Part shown: positions 6,455 to 13,157 of the stretch, in pieces
How positions within the stretch are numbered: the stretch's first letter is position 1
Layout: every line of letters starts with the position of its first letter
Source of the DNA: Acidobacteriota bacterium
Lineage (GTDB): Bacteria; Acidobacteriota; UBA6911; RPQK01; DATIPO01
Direction: 5' to 3'
Assembly (NCBI GenBank): GCA_028277865.1
Contig: JANQFM010000153.1
Span: 1 to 18,194, forward strand
DNA length: 18,194 bases
Notes under the pieces: model-generated
What the model was told of the DNA's origin: nothing
Databases searched by the model: none
Seen by the model: the letters and a program-made list of their open reading frames with translations, nothing else
Program-made: the position numbers and the translations under genes

Positions 6455-7906
6455 TCAGGGGTTGAAGGTGAGCCAGACTGACACCATGTCGCTTTGAGGC
6501 GCCGTTCCCTGGTTGTCGACGAAGCTGCCGGGGAAGAAGTGGCTGTAGCGAAGGTCCAGGGTCAGGTAACTGTTCAAGGCCCGCTTGGCTGAAAACTCGA
6601 AGGCCTGGCCCGCAAGGCTCCCGCTTCGCCCAGTGGGATCGTGCAGGCGGGCTCGGGCAAAGGCATCTTTGCTGTTGGCCAGCCAGTAGGCTCGATAAAG
6701 GAAGTTGAGCCCAAGCCTTCCCGGGTTCAAGCTGACGTGGACGGTTGGGTTGATCATGTTCTGCCAGTTGAACAGGCCGGCAAAGCTGTAAAAGGTCGAT
6801 GAGGATCCGAAGAGGGAATCGAAGCGCTGAATTCGGTCGTCGTCCGGGTTCTCGCCACTGGCGTAGTTGAACCACATAGCGGCCCGAGGCTTCCAGTCGT
6901 GCTCGAAAGTGTAGCCGACTTCTGCATGCCAGGCGTGGGCCCGACGGCCTGCAGAGCCTTCCCTGCCCCACTGCAAGGCTGCGTTGAGGTCGTAGTCGAA
7001 GCGGCTGTCTGCAATGGGGCCGTAAAGATGCATTCCGGCCGTATGGACAGACCTGCCCAAGGCGGCGCTCTCGTCCTGGTTGAGGAACAGGTAGTAGGGC
7101 TCCAGGATCCCGATCCGCCAACGGCGCCAGGCGGCACTGAATCCCAGCAGGTTGCGGCTGCGATCCGGGGTGTCCGGCGATTCGACTTCCCGTATGACCG
7201 GCCAAAGGGAAAAAAACTCCAGTTCCCAGTCGTCGACCGGCTCCCCGATCTTGAGCCGCACTCCGTCAAAGTTGTTGGTGGTGTTGCGGTAGCCGCTGCG
7301 CGAGACCAGCCGGCGATCCACCGAGTCGAAGCTGAGGCGGCCCACCCGCAAGCGCAGGGGACGGTTCAGGCCGGCAAAGTTGGACAAGTGCAGCTCGCCG
7401 AAAAACTGCAGGAAATCCAGTCGGTTGTCCGTGGAGGGGTTTTCCGGGATTTGGCCTCCCAGTTGAGTGGAATCCTGAAGCTCCACAGCGAAACGGAAAG
7501 GATCCAGGATATTTCGGATTCCGAAGAAGAAGCGGGTGCGCAGCGGAAAGTGACTGCTGTCCACCCCATCGAACAAATAGGTGTTTTCGAGGCTTTCAAA
7601 CCGGCTCCGCTGTTCCAGCCCAAGGTCCAGCCAGCCGGGTCTTTCGAATTGCCGGACGTAGGAAGGCGTTTCGGGAGAACGCCGGGTGGAGCTGATCGAT
7701 GTGGGGGCGTACCAGCTGCAAGGCGGAGGATTAATCGGGACCGGTAATGCCCGGGCAGGCTGATCGGCCTGGGGCTTTTCCTGGTCCCGGCAATCGACTG
7801 CGGCCAACGGCACACAGACCAACCAGGCCACCAGGCAGCAAACAAACTTCTTTCTGACTCCTCCGAGGCGAGGCCTCGCCCCGGCTCCGAACCGATCTAA
7901 ATTCAC
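6455..7906 (-). CDS. Alginate-export-family outer-membrane porin
   Basis: A protein of up to 483 residues. After a basic stretch (VRKK, about residues 17-20) comes a hydrophobic segment ending LAA, a plausible Sec signal peptide. The mature part has alternating aromatic/polar strands and motifs common in the alginate_exp beta-barrel family: LRTRFFFGIRN, a VGRLSFD strand, SGYRNTTNNFDGVRL, LEFFSLWPV, and a barrel-like C-terminus ending VWLTFNP. The family forms outer-membrane channels; AlgE exports alginate, but most homologues outside Pseudomonas have unknown substrates. The GTG at 7906 is the first start in frame and lacks a clear ribosome site. A GGAGGA lies just before VRKK but has no canonical start at proper spacing after it, so the N-terminus is uncertain. 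No alginate genes are nearby. Confidence 0.75.
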   Translation of the reverse strand: MNLDRFGAGARPRLGGVRKKFVCCLVAWLVCVPLAAVDCRDQEKPQADQPARALPVPINPPPCSWYAPTSISSTRRSPETPSYVRQFERPGWLDLGLEQRSRFESLENTYLFDGVDSSHFPLRTRFFFGIRNILDPFRFAVELQDSTQLGGQIPENPSTDNRLDFLQFFGELHLSNFAGLNRPLRLRVGRLSFDSVDRRLVSRSGYRNTTNNFDGVRLKIGEPVDDWELEFFSLWPVIREVESPDTPDRSRNLLGFSAAWRRWRIGILEPYYLFLNQDESAALGRSVHTAGMHLYGPIADSRFDYDLNAALQWGREGSAGRRAHAWHAEVGYTFEHDWKPRAAMWFNYASGENPDDDRIQRFDSLFGSSSTFYSFAGLFNWQNMINPTVHVSLNPGRLGLNFLYRAYWLANSKDAFARARLHDPTGRSGSLAGQAFEFSAKRALNSYLTLDLRYSHFFPGSFVDNQGTAPQSDMVSVWLTFNP

Positions 7907-8023
7907 CCAGAGCCAAAGTGTATCGATGGAAAGCCCAAGTGTCCATAGCCACGTGGTTCACCAACCAACAATGATGAATCTCCCCATCAAGTCCAGGGGG
8001 CTGCGTTTTTTGAAGCTTTGGCT

Positions 8024-8037
8024 TGCAAATGTTTGCA
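8024..8037. promoter_or_regulatory. Candidate operator for the toxin-antitoxin pair
   Basis: TGCAAATGTTTGCA: two perfect 6-base inverted arms around a 2-base centre, 20 bases upstream of the antitoxin ATG and overlapping a possible -10 (CATACT, 8036-8041). RHH antitoxins commonly autoregulate by binding such palindromes in their own promoter. Confidence 0.55.
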
Positions 8038-8057
8038 TACTCTGGGACAATCAAGCC

Positions 8058-8258
8058 ATGGTCACGGTGACGCATCGGATCGACGAAGATCTCAAGAGGC
8101 AGCTGGACAGCTACTGCCAGGAACATGGGCTGAAGGTGCAGGCCGCCGTCCAGGAAGCCATCGCTCAATGGCTTGAGGACGCGGAAGACCTGGAATTGAT
8201 TGAAAAGCGGCGCAGCGGCCCTTGGGTGGCCTGGGAGGAGGTGCGGGACGAGCTTTAA
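8058..8258 (+). CDS. Ribbon-helix-helix antitoxin of a type II toxin-antitoxin pair
   Basis: A 66-residue protein. The N-terminus VTVTHRIDEDLKRQLDSYC reads as a short beta strand with alternating residues followed by a helix. A second helix, VQAAVQEAIAQWLED, completes a ribbon-helix-helix (CopG/RelB-like) fold that dimerises and binds DNA. The acidic tail (ending WVAWEEVRDEL) would wrap and neutralise the toxin. The ATG at 8058 is chosen because the RHH strand begins right there; the upstream extension to 7926 runs through the presumed promoter and operator. The next gene overlaps its end by 11 bases if translated from the position expected for RelE proteins, the usual layout of these operons. 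Confidence 0.8.
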   Translation: MVTVTHRIDEDLKRQLDSYCQEHGLKVQAAVQEAIAQWLEDAEDLELIEKRRSGPWVAWEEVRDEL

Positions 8259-8523
8259 GGTTCTGCTCCACACCGCCGTCCCCGGGGAAATCCGCAGGCT
8301 TCCCCAGAGCATTGGCCGCAGGGTGAAAGAGATCATCGAAAGTCTGGCGGAAACCCCGACGCCAGTCGGAGCAATCCGTCTTCGTGGGCGTGAAAACGCT
8401 TACAGAATCCGTGTGGGCAATCATCGAATCGTCTACGAGGTGCATGCCACAGAGATTGTCGTCTACGTCATTGGAGTCGCTCACCGGCGTGAAGTCTACC
8501 GACGAATCCTCAGACGAAGATAG
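8248..8523 (+). CDS. RelE/ParE-superfamily toxin with an ACG at the expected start
   Basis: About 91 residues. FKVLLHTAVPGEIRRLP, an IIESLAETP helix-loop, LRGRENAYRIRVGNHRIVYEV and VIGVAHRREVYRRI follow the RelE/ParE fold order, including the basic/aromatic core of mRNA-cleaving members. RelE toxins cut mRNA on the ribosome; ParE relatives poison gyrase, and sequence alone does not decide. There is no ATG, GTG or TTG in frame near the family's normal start. The codon preceding S-F-K-V is ACG (8248-8250), 6 bases after GGAGGAGG (8234-8241). The only canonical in-frame option is TTG at 8200, which would add 16 residues from inside the antitoxin gene. Either ACG is used, or the toxin start has been lost. 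Confidence 0.75.
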   Translation, partial: TSFKVLLHTAVPGEIRRLPQSIGRRVKEIIESLAETPTPVGAIRLRGRENAYRIRVGNHRIVYEVHATEIVVYVIGVAHRREVYRRILRRR

Positions 8524-8524
8524 G

Positions 8525-8592
8525 AAGGCACAGAGGCGCAAAGGCACAGAGAACCCTTCTGATCCTTCTCTGTGCACTCTTGTTGCTGTGTG
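8525..8592. repeat. CACAGAG-family palindrome between convergent genes
   Basis: A 10-base perfect stem (8544-8553 with 8566-8575, GCACAGAGAA/TTCTCTGTGC) around a 12-base loop, with weaker pairing outside. It begins just after the toxin stop codon and lies before the end of the thioredoxin gene, so it might also act as a bidirectional terminator, though there is no T-run. Confidence 0.65.
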
Positions 8593-8626
8593 GCAAGACC
8601 CCACTTGCTTTTCTCGAAGCGTAGGA

Positions 8627-9181
8627 TCATTCCCGCAGCAGGCGCTGGACGTCGCCTTCGATCCGGGCACTGTTTCCGCCGCCCACGTACTTGGCAACCA
8701 GGCGCCCCTGGCGGTCGAGCAGGAAGCCGGAGGGCAATGCGCTGACCTTTCCCAAAGGGGGAACGTCGATGATGGTGTTGAAGAGGATTCTGGAAGGCGG
8801 GTCGGAGCGGACGACCGGATAGTTGATCTCAGGGCGGCGATGCAGGAAGGGCTCCACCACTTCCCATCCGGCCTCATCCACGTTCAGGCCGACGATCACC
8901 AAATCGTCCTTGTAGCGCTTCTGCATCCGGATCAGTTCGGGAAGGGCGGCGATGCAGGGAGGGCACCAGGTGGCCCAAACGTCCACCAACACGATCCTTC
9001 CCTTCAAATCCGCAAGCCGAAACCTCTTCTGGCCCGACTCGAAGACCATTTCCCCCACCAACGGCCTTTGGGAAGCTTGTGCAAATTCGACAGCCTGCTT
9101 GCCTTCCCCGATGCGCTGATAGACAAAAAACCCCACCACCCCGATCAATGCCGCCGCAGCCAACAAAAGAACTCGTTTCAC
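8627..9181 (-). CDS. TlpA/ResA-type thiol-disulfide oxidoreductase, membrane-anchored
   Basis: 184 residues from the GTG at 9181. An N-terminal hydrophobic helix (VKRVLLLAAAALIGVVGFFVY) would anchor or export it. A thioredoxin fold follows, with VLVDVWATWCPPC (active-site Cys73 and Cys76), then IVGLNVDE and LPSGFLLDRQG, the latter holding the cis-Pro of TlpA-like proteins. Such proteins reduce disulfides outside the cytoplasm, for example in cytochrome c or metalloprotein maturation; the partner is not identifiable. AGGGG lies about 7 bases before GTG 9181. ATG 9211 with GGAGGGAGG upstream is possible and would overlap the propeller gene by 23 bases, but that stretch is repeat-derived and adds charged residues before the signal. 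Probably co-transcribed with the propeller gene. Confidence 0.85.
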   Translation of the reverse strand: MKRVLLLAAAALIGVVGFFVYQRIGEGKQAVEFAQASQRPLVGEMVFESGQKRFRLADLKGRIVLVDVWATWCPPCIAALPELIRMQKRYKDDLVIVGLNVDEAGWEVVEPFLHRRPEINYPVVRSDPPSRILFNTIIDVPPLGKVSALPSGFLLDRQGRLVAKYVGGGNSARIEGDVQRLLRE

Positions 9182-9188
9182 CTTCCCC

Positions 9189-10694
9189 TCATTCCCTTCT
9201 CTCTCCCTCATCCGCCTCCCTCCGCGCCTCTGCGCCTCGGCGTGAACCCCCTTCCCCTATCCGATACAAACGTGTCGCCGTGCGGATAAAGAGGCTGCCG
9301 TGGGCAATGGCGGGCGTGGCCAGGCTCATCTCCTCCAAGTCGTTTTTGGCCAGTACCTTGTACTCATCTGCAGCCTGCAGTACAAAGGTGAGCCCCTCCT
9401 CGCTGAGGCAAAAGATCTTGCCCTGGTAGGCCCAGGGGGAACTGGAAAAGGCGTGCCCCCCGCGTTCGAAGCGGGCTTTGAAAAGCTGATCGCCGCTGGC
9501 GGTGTCAAAAGCGGCCAGGAATCCCTTGTCGTAAAGGACGTAGATCCGGTCGCCGTAAACGATGGGGGAAGTGATGTAGGAACCGCCCCGCGGCTGGCTC
9601 CATGCGACGTATTGGCTGCTCTTTTCCTTTTCGGCCAAAGAGATGTTTCCCGAAGCGCCGGCCCTGACGGCAAAGAGGGGCCGAACCGGCTCACTGGGAG
9701 AGCCCGAGCCGGAAAAGAGCATGTCGCCTTGGGCGATAGGGGTGGGAGCGGCCACCAGGCTCTGCCCCGCTTGCCTCCACAGTTCGTTCCCCTGCAAATC
9801 GTAGCTGATCAGGATCTGGGGACCCAAGGTGACCACTTCGGTACGCTTGGAGTTGGACCAAACGAAGGGAGTCGAGAACCCCGACCGAATCTGCGGATGC
9901 TCGAAGCTGCGCTCCTGGTACCAAAGCTGCTGACCTGTCTCGACGTCGATTGCGGCCAGAAATCCGCCGTCCTGCATATCCTGGAGCACAAAGAGGCGGT
10001 TGCCGTGAAGAGATGGCGAAGAGGAGGTTCCGAAATCCAGGTAGATCTTGCCCGGCGCCCACTTGCGCTGCCAAAGGGGCTCTCCCTCGACGCTGAAGGC
10101 GAACAGGCCTACGTTTCCGAAGTAGGCATAAACGCGCTGGCCGTCGGTGACCGGGGTTTCCGAGGCGTAGGTGTTCTTGCGGTGGCGGCCTCCGAAGGGC
10201 AGCCCCCGATGAGCCTGGCGTTCCCAGAGGATGCGCCCGCTGGCTGCGTCCAGGCAATAGACCATCCATCGGACCTCTTCCGACTCCTCGGGGACTTCAC
10301 TGTCGCGTGCTCGGACGCGGCTCATGATCTCGTCCTGGGACAGACCCTGGCGTCGGAGTTCAGCGATGTACTCGTTGCCGTAAATGCCCGTCCAGGGCTC
10401 TTTGAAGTCCCCTTGCTGGACAGCCGAGGTGACGAATACGCGCTGTCCCCACACCACAGGCGAAGACCAGCCCCGGCCCGGAATCTCGCGGCTCCAGAGA
10501 ACGTTATCGCTCTTGGACCACCTTTCCGGCAATCCCTCGCCGACCGCGACCCCTGAGCCGTCGGCACCCCGAAACTGCGGCCAAGTTGCCTGGTCAGGCC
10601 CGCTCCATGCCCACAGCGCCGTGCCGCAGGTTGCCCATGCAATCACCGTCCAAATCCGCCTCAACCCATTCGACCCAAGAGTCGATCCTTGCAT
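9189..10694 (-). CDS. Secreted PQQ-type beta-propeller repeat protein
   Basis: 501 residues. A signal-like N-terminus (RRIWTVIAWATCGTALWAW) is followed by WPQFRGADGSGVA, the typical opening of planctomycete/acidobacterial PQQ-like propellers. Blades repeat the pattern hydrophobic-Y-x-LD-x-xSG-x-xLW (YCLDAASGRILWERQ, AAIDVETGQQLWYQ, AAFDTASGDQLFKARF). Related propellers include BamB and quinoprotein dehydrogenases. Blade count and any cofactor use cannot be settled here, and no dedicated dehydrogenase signature is obvious. The start at ATG 10694 is supported by AAGGAG 6 bases upstream; ATG 10709 is weaker. The last ~20 residues (GSRRGAEARREADEG and on) are translated from a dispersed repeat and are unlikely to belong to the fold. 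Directly upstream of, and likely operonic with, the TlpA gene. Confidence 0.85.
   Translation of the reverse strand: MQGSTLGSNGLRRIWTVIAWATCGTALWAWSGPDQATWPQFRGADGSGVAVGEGLPERWSKSDNVLWSREIPGRGWSSPVVWGQRVFVTSAVQQGDFKEPWTGIYGNEYIAELRRQGLSQDEIMSRVRARDSEVPEESEEVRWMVYCLDAASGRILWERQAHRGLPFGGRHRKNTYASETPVTDGQRVYAYFGNVGLFAFSVEGEPLWQRKWAPGKIYLDFGTSSSPSLHGNRLFVLQDMQDGGFLAAIDVETGQQLWYQERSFEHPQIRSGFSTPFVWSNSKRTEVVTLGPQILISYDLQGNELWRQAGQSLVAAPTPIAQGDMLFSGSGSPSEPVRPLFAVRAGASGNISLAEKEKSSQYVAWSQPRGGSYITSPIVYGDRIYVLYDKGFLAAFDTASGDQLFKARFERGGHAFSSSPWAYQGKIFCLSEEGLTFVLQAADEYKVLAKNDLEEMSLATPAIAHGSLFIRTATRLYRIGEGGSRRGAEARREADEGERRE
9212..9247. repeat. Repeat copy forming the propeller gene's 3' end
   Basis: On the minus strand: TTCACGCCGAGGCGCAGAGG then CGCGGAGGGAGGCGGA. 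It shares the GCAGAGGCGC consensus with the copies at 6400 and 8525. It encodes the C-terminal tail of the propeller protein and supplies a GGAGGGAGG that could serve as a ribosome site for the thioredoxin gene. Confidence 0.6.
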
Positions 10695-10775
10695 CGTGCT
10701 CTCCTTCATTTGGCACTCAGCGAGATGCCTTCCGTAAACATAGCGGCATTCTCGAATTCATCGCATCCGCGCTGC

Positions 10776-10838
10776 GGCAGTCGGGAGTCAGGAGTCGGGT
10801 TCCTTGCTTCCGGGTTTCGGGCTGCGAACCGCGAATCC
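10776..10838. repeat. Degenerate heptamer array
   Basis: About nine units in 7-base register: GGCAGTC, GGGAGTC, AGGAGTC, GGGTTCC, TTGCTTC, CGGGTTT, CGGGCTG, CGAACCG, CGAATCC. It lies between the divergently transcribed propeller gene and the unknown exported gene. Unit sequences resemble both the GGTTCC array at 524 and the GGCAGT arrays at 13074 and 18101. Confidence 0.6.
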
Positions 10839-10924
10839 TCTTCTCCCCCTATGCCTTCCGGTATGAGCATACACGCCCCGGGCAGGATTTGGTTCCCAGC
10901 CCGCCGGGATGCCCGAGATCTTCT

Positions 10925-10933
10925 TGCTAGAAT
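10925..10933 (+). promoter_or_regulatory. Extended -10 promoter (TGCTAGAAT)
   Basis: TGC-TAGAAT matches an extended -10 (TGn plus hexamer, five of six to TATAAT). The hexamer ends 7 bases before the ATG at 10941, so the transcript would start at or next to the start codon, suggesting a leaderless mRNA. No good -35 hexamer is seen, as is common with extended -10 promoters. Confidence 0.5.
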
Positions 10934-10940
10934 GGGAATC

Positions 10941-11507
10941 ATGAGACTCCGACTCGCCTTCGCCCTGCTGACGATGAGCTGGATTTCACCCCTGGGGGCT
11001 CAGCCCCAAGAGGAGGCGGCACAAAAGCCCGAACAGGAATCTTTCACCCACCACATCTACATCGATTATGACTTCATCTGGACGATCGAGATGGTCGGCA
11101 AGACGCCGGTGGTCAACATCATCACCTTCGGCGAAGGGGAATGGCCTTTGCGGCCCAACCAGATCCGCATCTACAATCAGCAGGGAAAGCGTGCCAAAGT
11201 CGAGAAATTCTCCATGGAGACCGGTGCCGAGCCTTACGTGACGCCCTCCTTCAGGGTACTGGGCAGCAGCTTCATCGCCATCGACCTGATCGGCGACTTC
11301 GAGGACTTCTCCAAACCCGCCCGAATCGCCATCGACCTGGGCCGCCACCGCTACGAACTGGAGCCCATCGAACCCTTGGCTTTCGAAACCCTGGCCCAGC
11401 AGATCAACAAGATCAACTACGACAGCCCGGACATCAAGGAGGATTACGCCATCCTCAAGATCGAGCACAAGGGAAAGCGCCGCCTGCGTCCCCGTCGGCA
11501 CCGATAA
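10941..11507 (+). CDS. Unknown exported protein
   Basis: 188 residues. A clear signal peptide (MRLRLAFALLTMSWISPLGAQ) precedes a Gln/Glu-rich linker. The mature part, HHIYIDYDFIWTIEMVGKTP and onward, is soluble-looking, alternating beta strands with acidic helices. It includes IRIYNQQGKRAKVEKFSMETG and a strand-rich VLGSSFIAIDLIGDFEDF, and ends in a very basic tail (KGKRRLRPRRHR). I do not recognise the family. The start at ATG 10941 is chosen because the signal peptide begins there; ATG 10932 (three residues longer) overlaps the probable -10. It stands alone, divergent from the propeller gene and convergent with the transposase, whose reading frame runs 64 bases into this gene's 3' end. Confidence 0.8.
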   Translation: MRLRLAFALLTMSWISPLGAQPQEEAAQKPEQESFTHHIYIDYDFIWTIEMVGKTPVVNIITFGEGEWPLRPNQIRIYNQQGKRAKVEKFSMETGAEPYVTPSFRVLGSSFIAIDLIGDFEDFSKPARIAIDLGRHRYELEPIEPLAFETLAQQINKINYDSPDIKEDYAILKIEHKGKRRLRPRRHR

Positions 11508-12430
11508 GGCGGCGTCCTCACCTCTTCCCCGCTCCACCGAGGCGGACCCGTTGGCGGCTCTTTGTCTGGCAAACACACGCTAGCAGAGATCGGCCCTGAA
11601 TCAGCGGTCTTGAGGCTCGCCCTCCTGGACCCATCGTTAGACTTTTCCAGAACTGACCGTATGGCTCCGCGGTCGTACTCCCCAAAGGTTCCCAGGTAGG
11701 CGCCAAACTGAAAAACGGGCTTCAGGCCTTCGATGTAGGCGACATTGTTCAAATATCCCAAGGCCACCTCGGCTGGCGATTCGTTTAAATCCGCGCCCAG
11801 AGCCAAATGGATATGGTCAGAAACCACAGCAGCCTTTCGAAGGAAGTGTCCTTTCTTATTGCTGGCTCTCAGAATCATTGCGCGGACTCTGGCAATGCTT
11901 CCCTCATCTGAAATCCGATGTCGCTGGCGGCGCACTAACACGATGTGAAGATTGTAGATGTACTGCCCGTGAGAGCTTCGCCGAGGAGTGGCCAGATCGA
12001 CCGAACTGCCGACCTGATAACGGGCGAAACGGGCTTGGACGCGCGGGTCGGCCATAGGGTGTCTCTGAAGTTGCCCGTCAAGGTAGCCTTCCAGGGTTCG
12101 CTGATTGGAAGCACCGACACTGAGGATCGAATAGTTGCGCCGAAATGCTTTTGGGCGCTGGTTCAGCACGAGATGCTGCAGACGGCCTTTCAAGGAACGG
12201 ACGACTTGCGGCGGTGCGACACCGGGTAAGGTCGAAACCAGAAGCAGACTGGTTTTCTCATCTTTGTTGCTGTAATCCAAGATCCGAACACCATCGGGCT
12301 GTGTGGCGGTTTTGAGTTCATCGACCCAGAACTTTGGATCGAGAAGCGCTGAGTTCCAGAACAAAGCGACGGACCAATTGAGCTGGTAGGCGAAGCGGCA
12401 GTTTTTGATAGTGTAAATCGGCTTGGGCAT
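11444..12430 (-). CDS. Two-domain IS200-like (Y1/RAYT-type) transposase
   Basis: 328 residues from ATG 12430; starts at 12454 or 12559 are possible. Two IS200-like folds lie in tandem. Domain 1 (about 12-125): first strand YQLNWSVALFW, then VVRSLKGR, NYSILSVG, and a final helix with YLDGQL (Tyr116), the place of the catalytic Tyr. Its HUH position is replaced by KTS (59-61). Domain 2 (about 155-262): strand YIYNLHIVLV, then SDHIHLAL with an intact HxH (His206, His208), SPAEVALGYLNNVAY, and AYLGTFGEYDRGAIRSV, where Val260 stands at the Tyr position. Y1 transposases cut single strands at hairpins as dimers, taking HUH and Tyr from different subunits. The last ~21 residues are antisense to the neighbouring gene. 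A REP quartet lies upstream. Confidence 0.78.
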   Translation of the reverse strand: MPKPIYTIKNCRFAYQLNWSVALFWNSALLDPKFWVDELKTATQPDGVRILDYSNKDEKTSLLLVSTLPGVAPPQVVRSLKGRLQHLVLNQRPKAFRRNYSILSVGASNQRTLEGYLDGQLQRHPMADPRVQARFARYQVGSSVDLATPRRSSHGQYIYNLHIVLVRRQRHRISDEGSIARVRAMILRASNKKGHFLRKAAVVSDHIHLALGADLNESPAEVALGYLNNVAYIEGLKPVFQFGAYLGTFGEYDRGAIRSVLEKSNDGSRRASLKTADSGPISASVCLPDKEPPTGPPRWSGEEVRTPPYRCRRGRRRRFPLCSILRMA

Positions 12431-13138
12431 CTCTTCAGCACTGCACTCAACCATCGGTCTATAGGGGCAGGTTCCATGGTGGCGTAATTTTCGTTTGCAA
12501 AGCACCCTCACTGTCACGGTGACGGGCTTCTTGATGGCAAATATAGCACTTGAATTCAACTTCGGTATCTCAACATCAATAGCTCAGAGTGGATCAGTAC
12601 GCTTGATCGTCTTCGCCACCTACGGGGCCCGTCCCCGTGGGGCGGTGATTGACAGCTAGAAACGCAGATCAAAAGGAATGCGCCACCGCCGGGCCCGACC
12701 CGGTGGGGCGATGATTGATTATCGATGCAGCAGCGGGCGAGCAGCTCGGAGAAGCAGCGACAGGCGACCCAACGGCCCTTCAAACCTCAGCGTTGGCGAC
12801 TCGATTGAATTCAGGCGGCAATGGGTGCATGCGTTTGCCGACCCGAAACAATCCTACCATCCGAAGCAGCGGCAAATCATGGCCCCACGGGGACGTACCC
12901 CGTGGTGGCCGTGAGGTTCTCTGAGGTCCGATTCTAGCTGTCAATCACGGCTTCCACAGGGACAGGCCCGGTGGTGGGCACTTGGCCCCGCCGAATGTGT
13001 CACAACGACTTCACAAAAAGTACTTCGCGTGAATTTGGTGAGACTGTCGTGCCCTTTCGAAGCTCCAGAGAAGCCTGTAGGCTGTAGTCCAGAAGCAGGC
13101 CGCTGAGACTAGATTACTCCCGATTCTGAATCTACTGC
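12431..13138. other. Gene-free ~700-base interval with repeats
   Basis: No credible gene apart from a possible N-terminal extension of the transposase up to 12559. It holds REP quartet B (12614-12979) and a heptamer array that enters the TPR gene (13074-13157). Nothing recognised in 12980-13073. Confidence 0.7.
12614..12979. repeat. REP-like palindrome quartet B (+,+,-,-) beside the transposase
   Basis: Four copies of the unit found in quartet A: 12614-12650 (+), 12681-12717 (+), 12876-12910 (-), 12942-12979 (-). Each is a hairpin of the type CCACGGGG..CCCCGTGG, followed by GGGGCGATGATTGAT-like sequence. The outer copies also share GTGATTGACAGCTAGAA as a perfect inverted repeat (12645-12661 and 12932-12948). 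About 160 bases separate the halves. The cluster lies 55-185 bases upstream of the transposase start, depending on which start is used, the arrangement expected of REPs with their REP-associated transposase. Confidence 0.87.
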
Positions 13139-13157
13139 CTACTGCCTACTGCCTTCC
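13074..13157. repeat. Heptamer array overlapping the TPR gene's stop codon
   Basis: About twelve units in 7-base register, from CCTGTAG and GCTGTAG through degenerate units to ATCTACT, GCCTACT, GCCTACT, GCCTTCC. The perfect core is three copies of CTACTGC (13132-13152), i.e. GCAGTAG on the other strand. The TPR gene's TAG (13139-13141) lies inside it. Confidence 0.7.

Noticed and set aside
7926..8057. N-terminal extension of the antitoxin
   Set aside because: It would translate the operator and promoter region; the RHH strand begins at ATG 8058.
9300..10556. A long plus-strand frame opposite the propeller gene
   Set aside because: Shadow frame; the opposite strand has a signal peptide and propeller blades.
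10689..10940. N-terminal extension of the unknown exported protein
   Set aside because: The extension runs through a heptamer array and the probable promoter; the signal peptide begins at ATG 10941.
12614..12979. CRISPR or attachment site from the repeated GC palindromes
   Set aside because: Only four copies in mixed orientation with unequal spacing, and no integrase; a REP-type cluster fits better.
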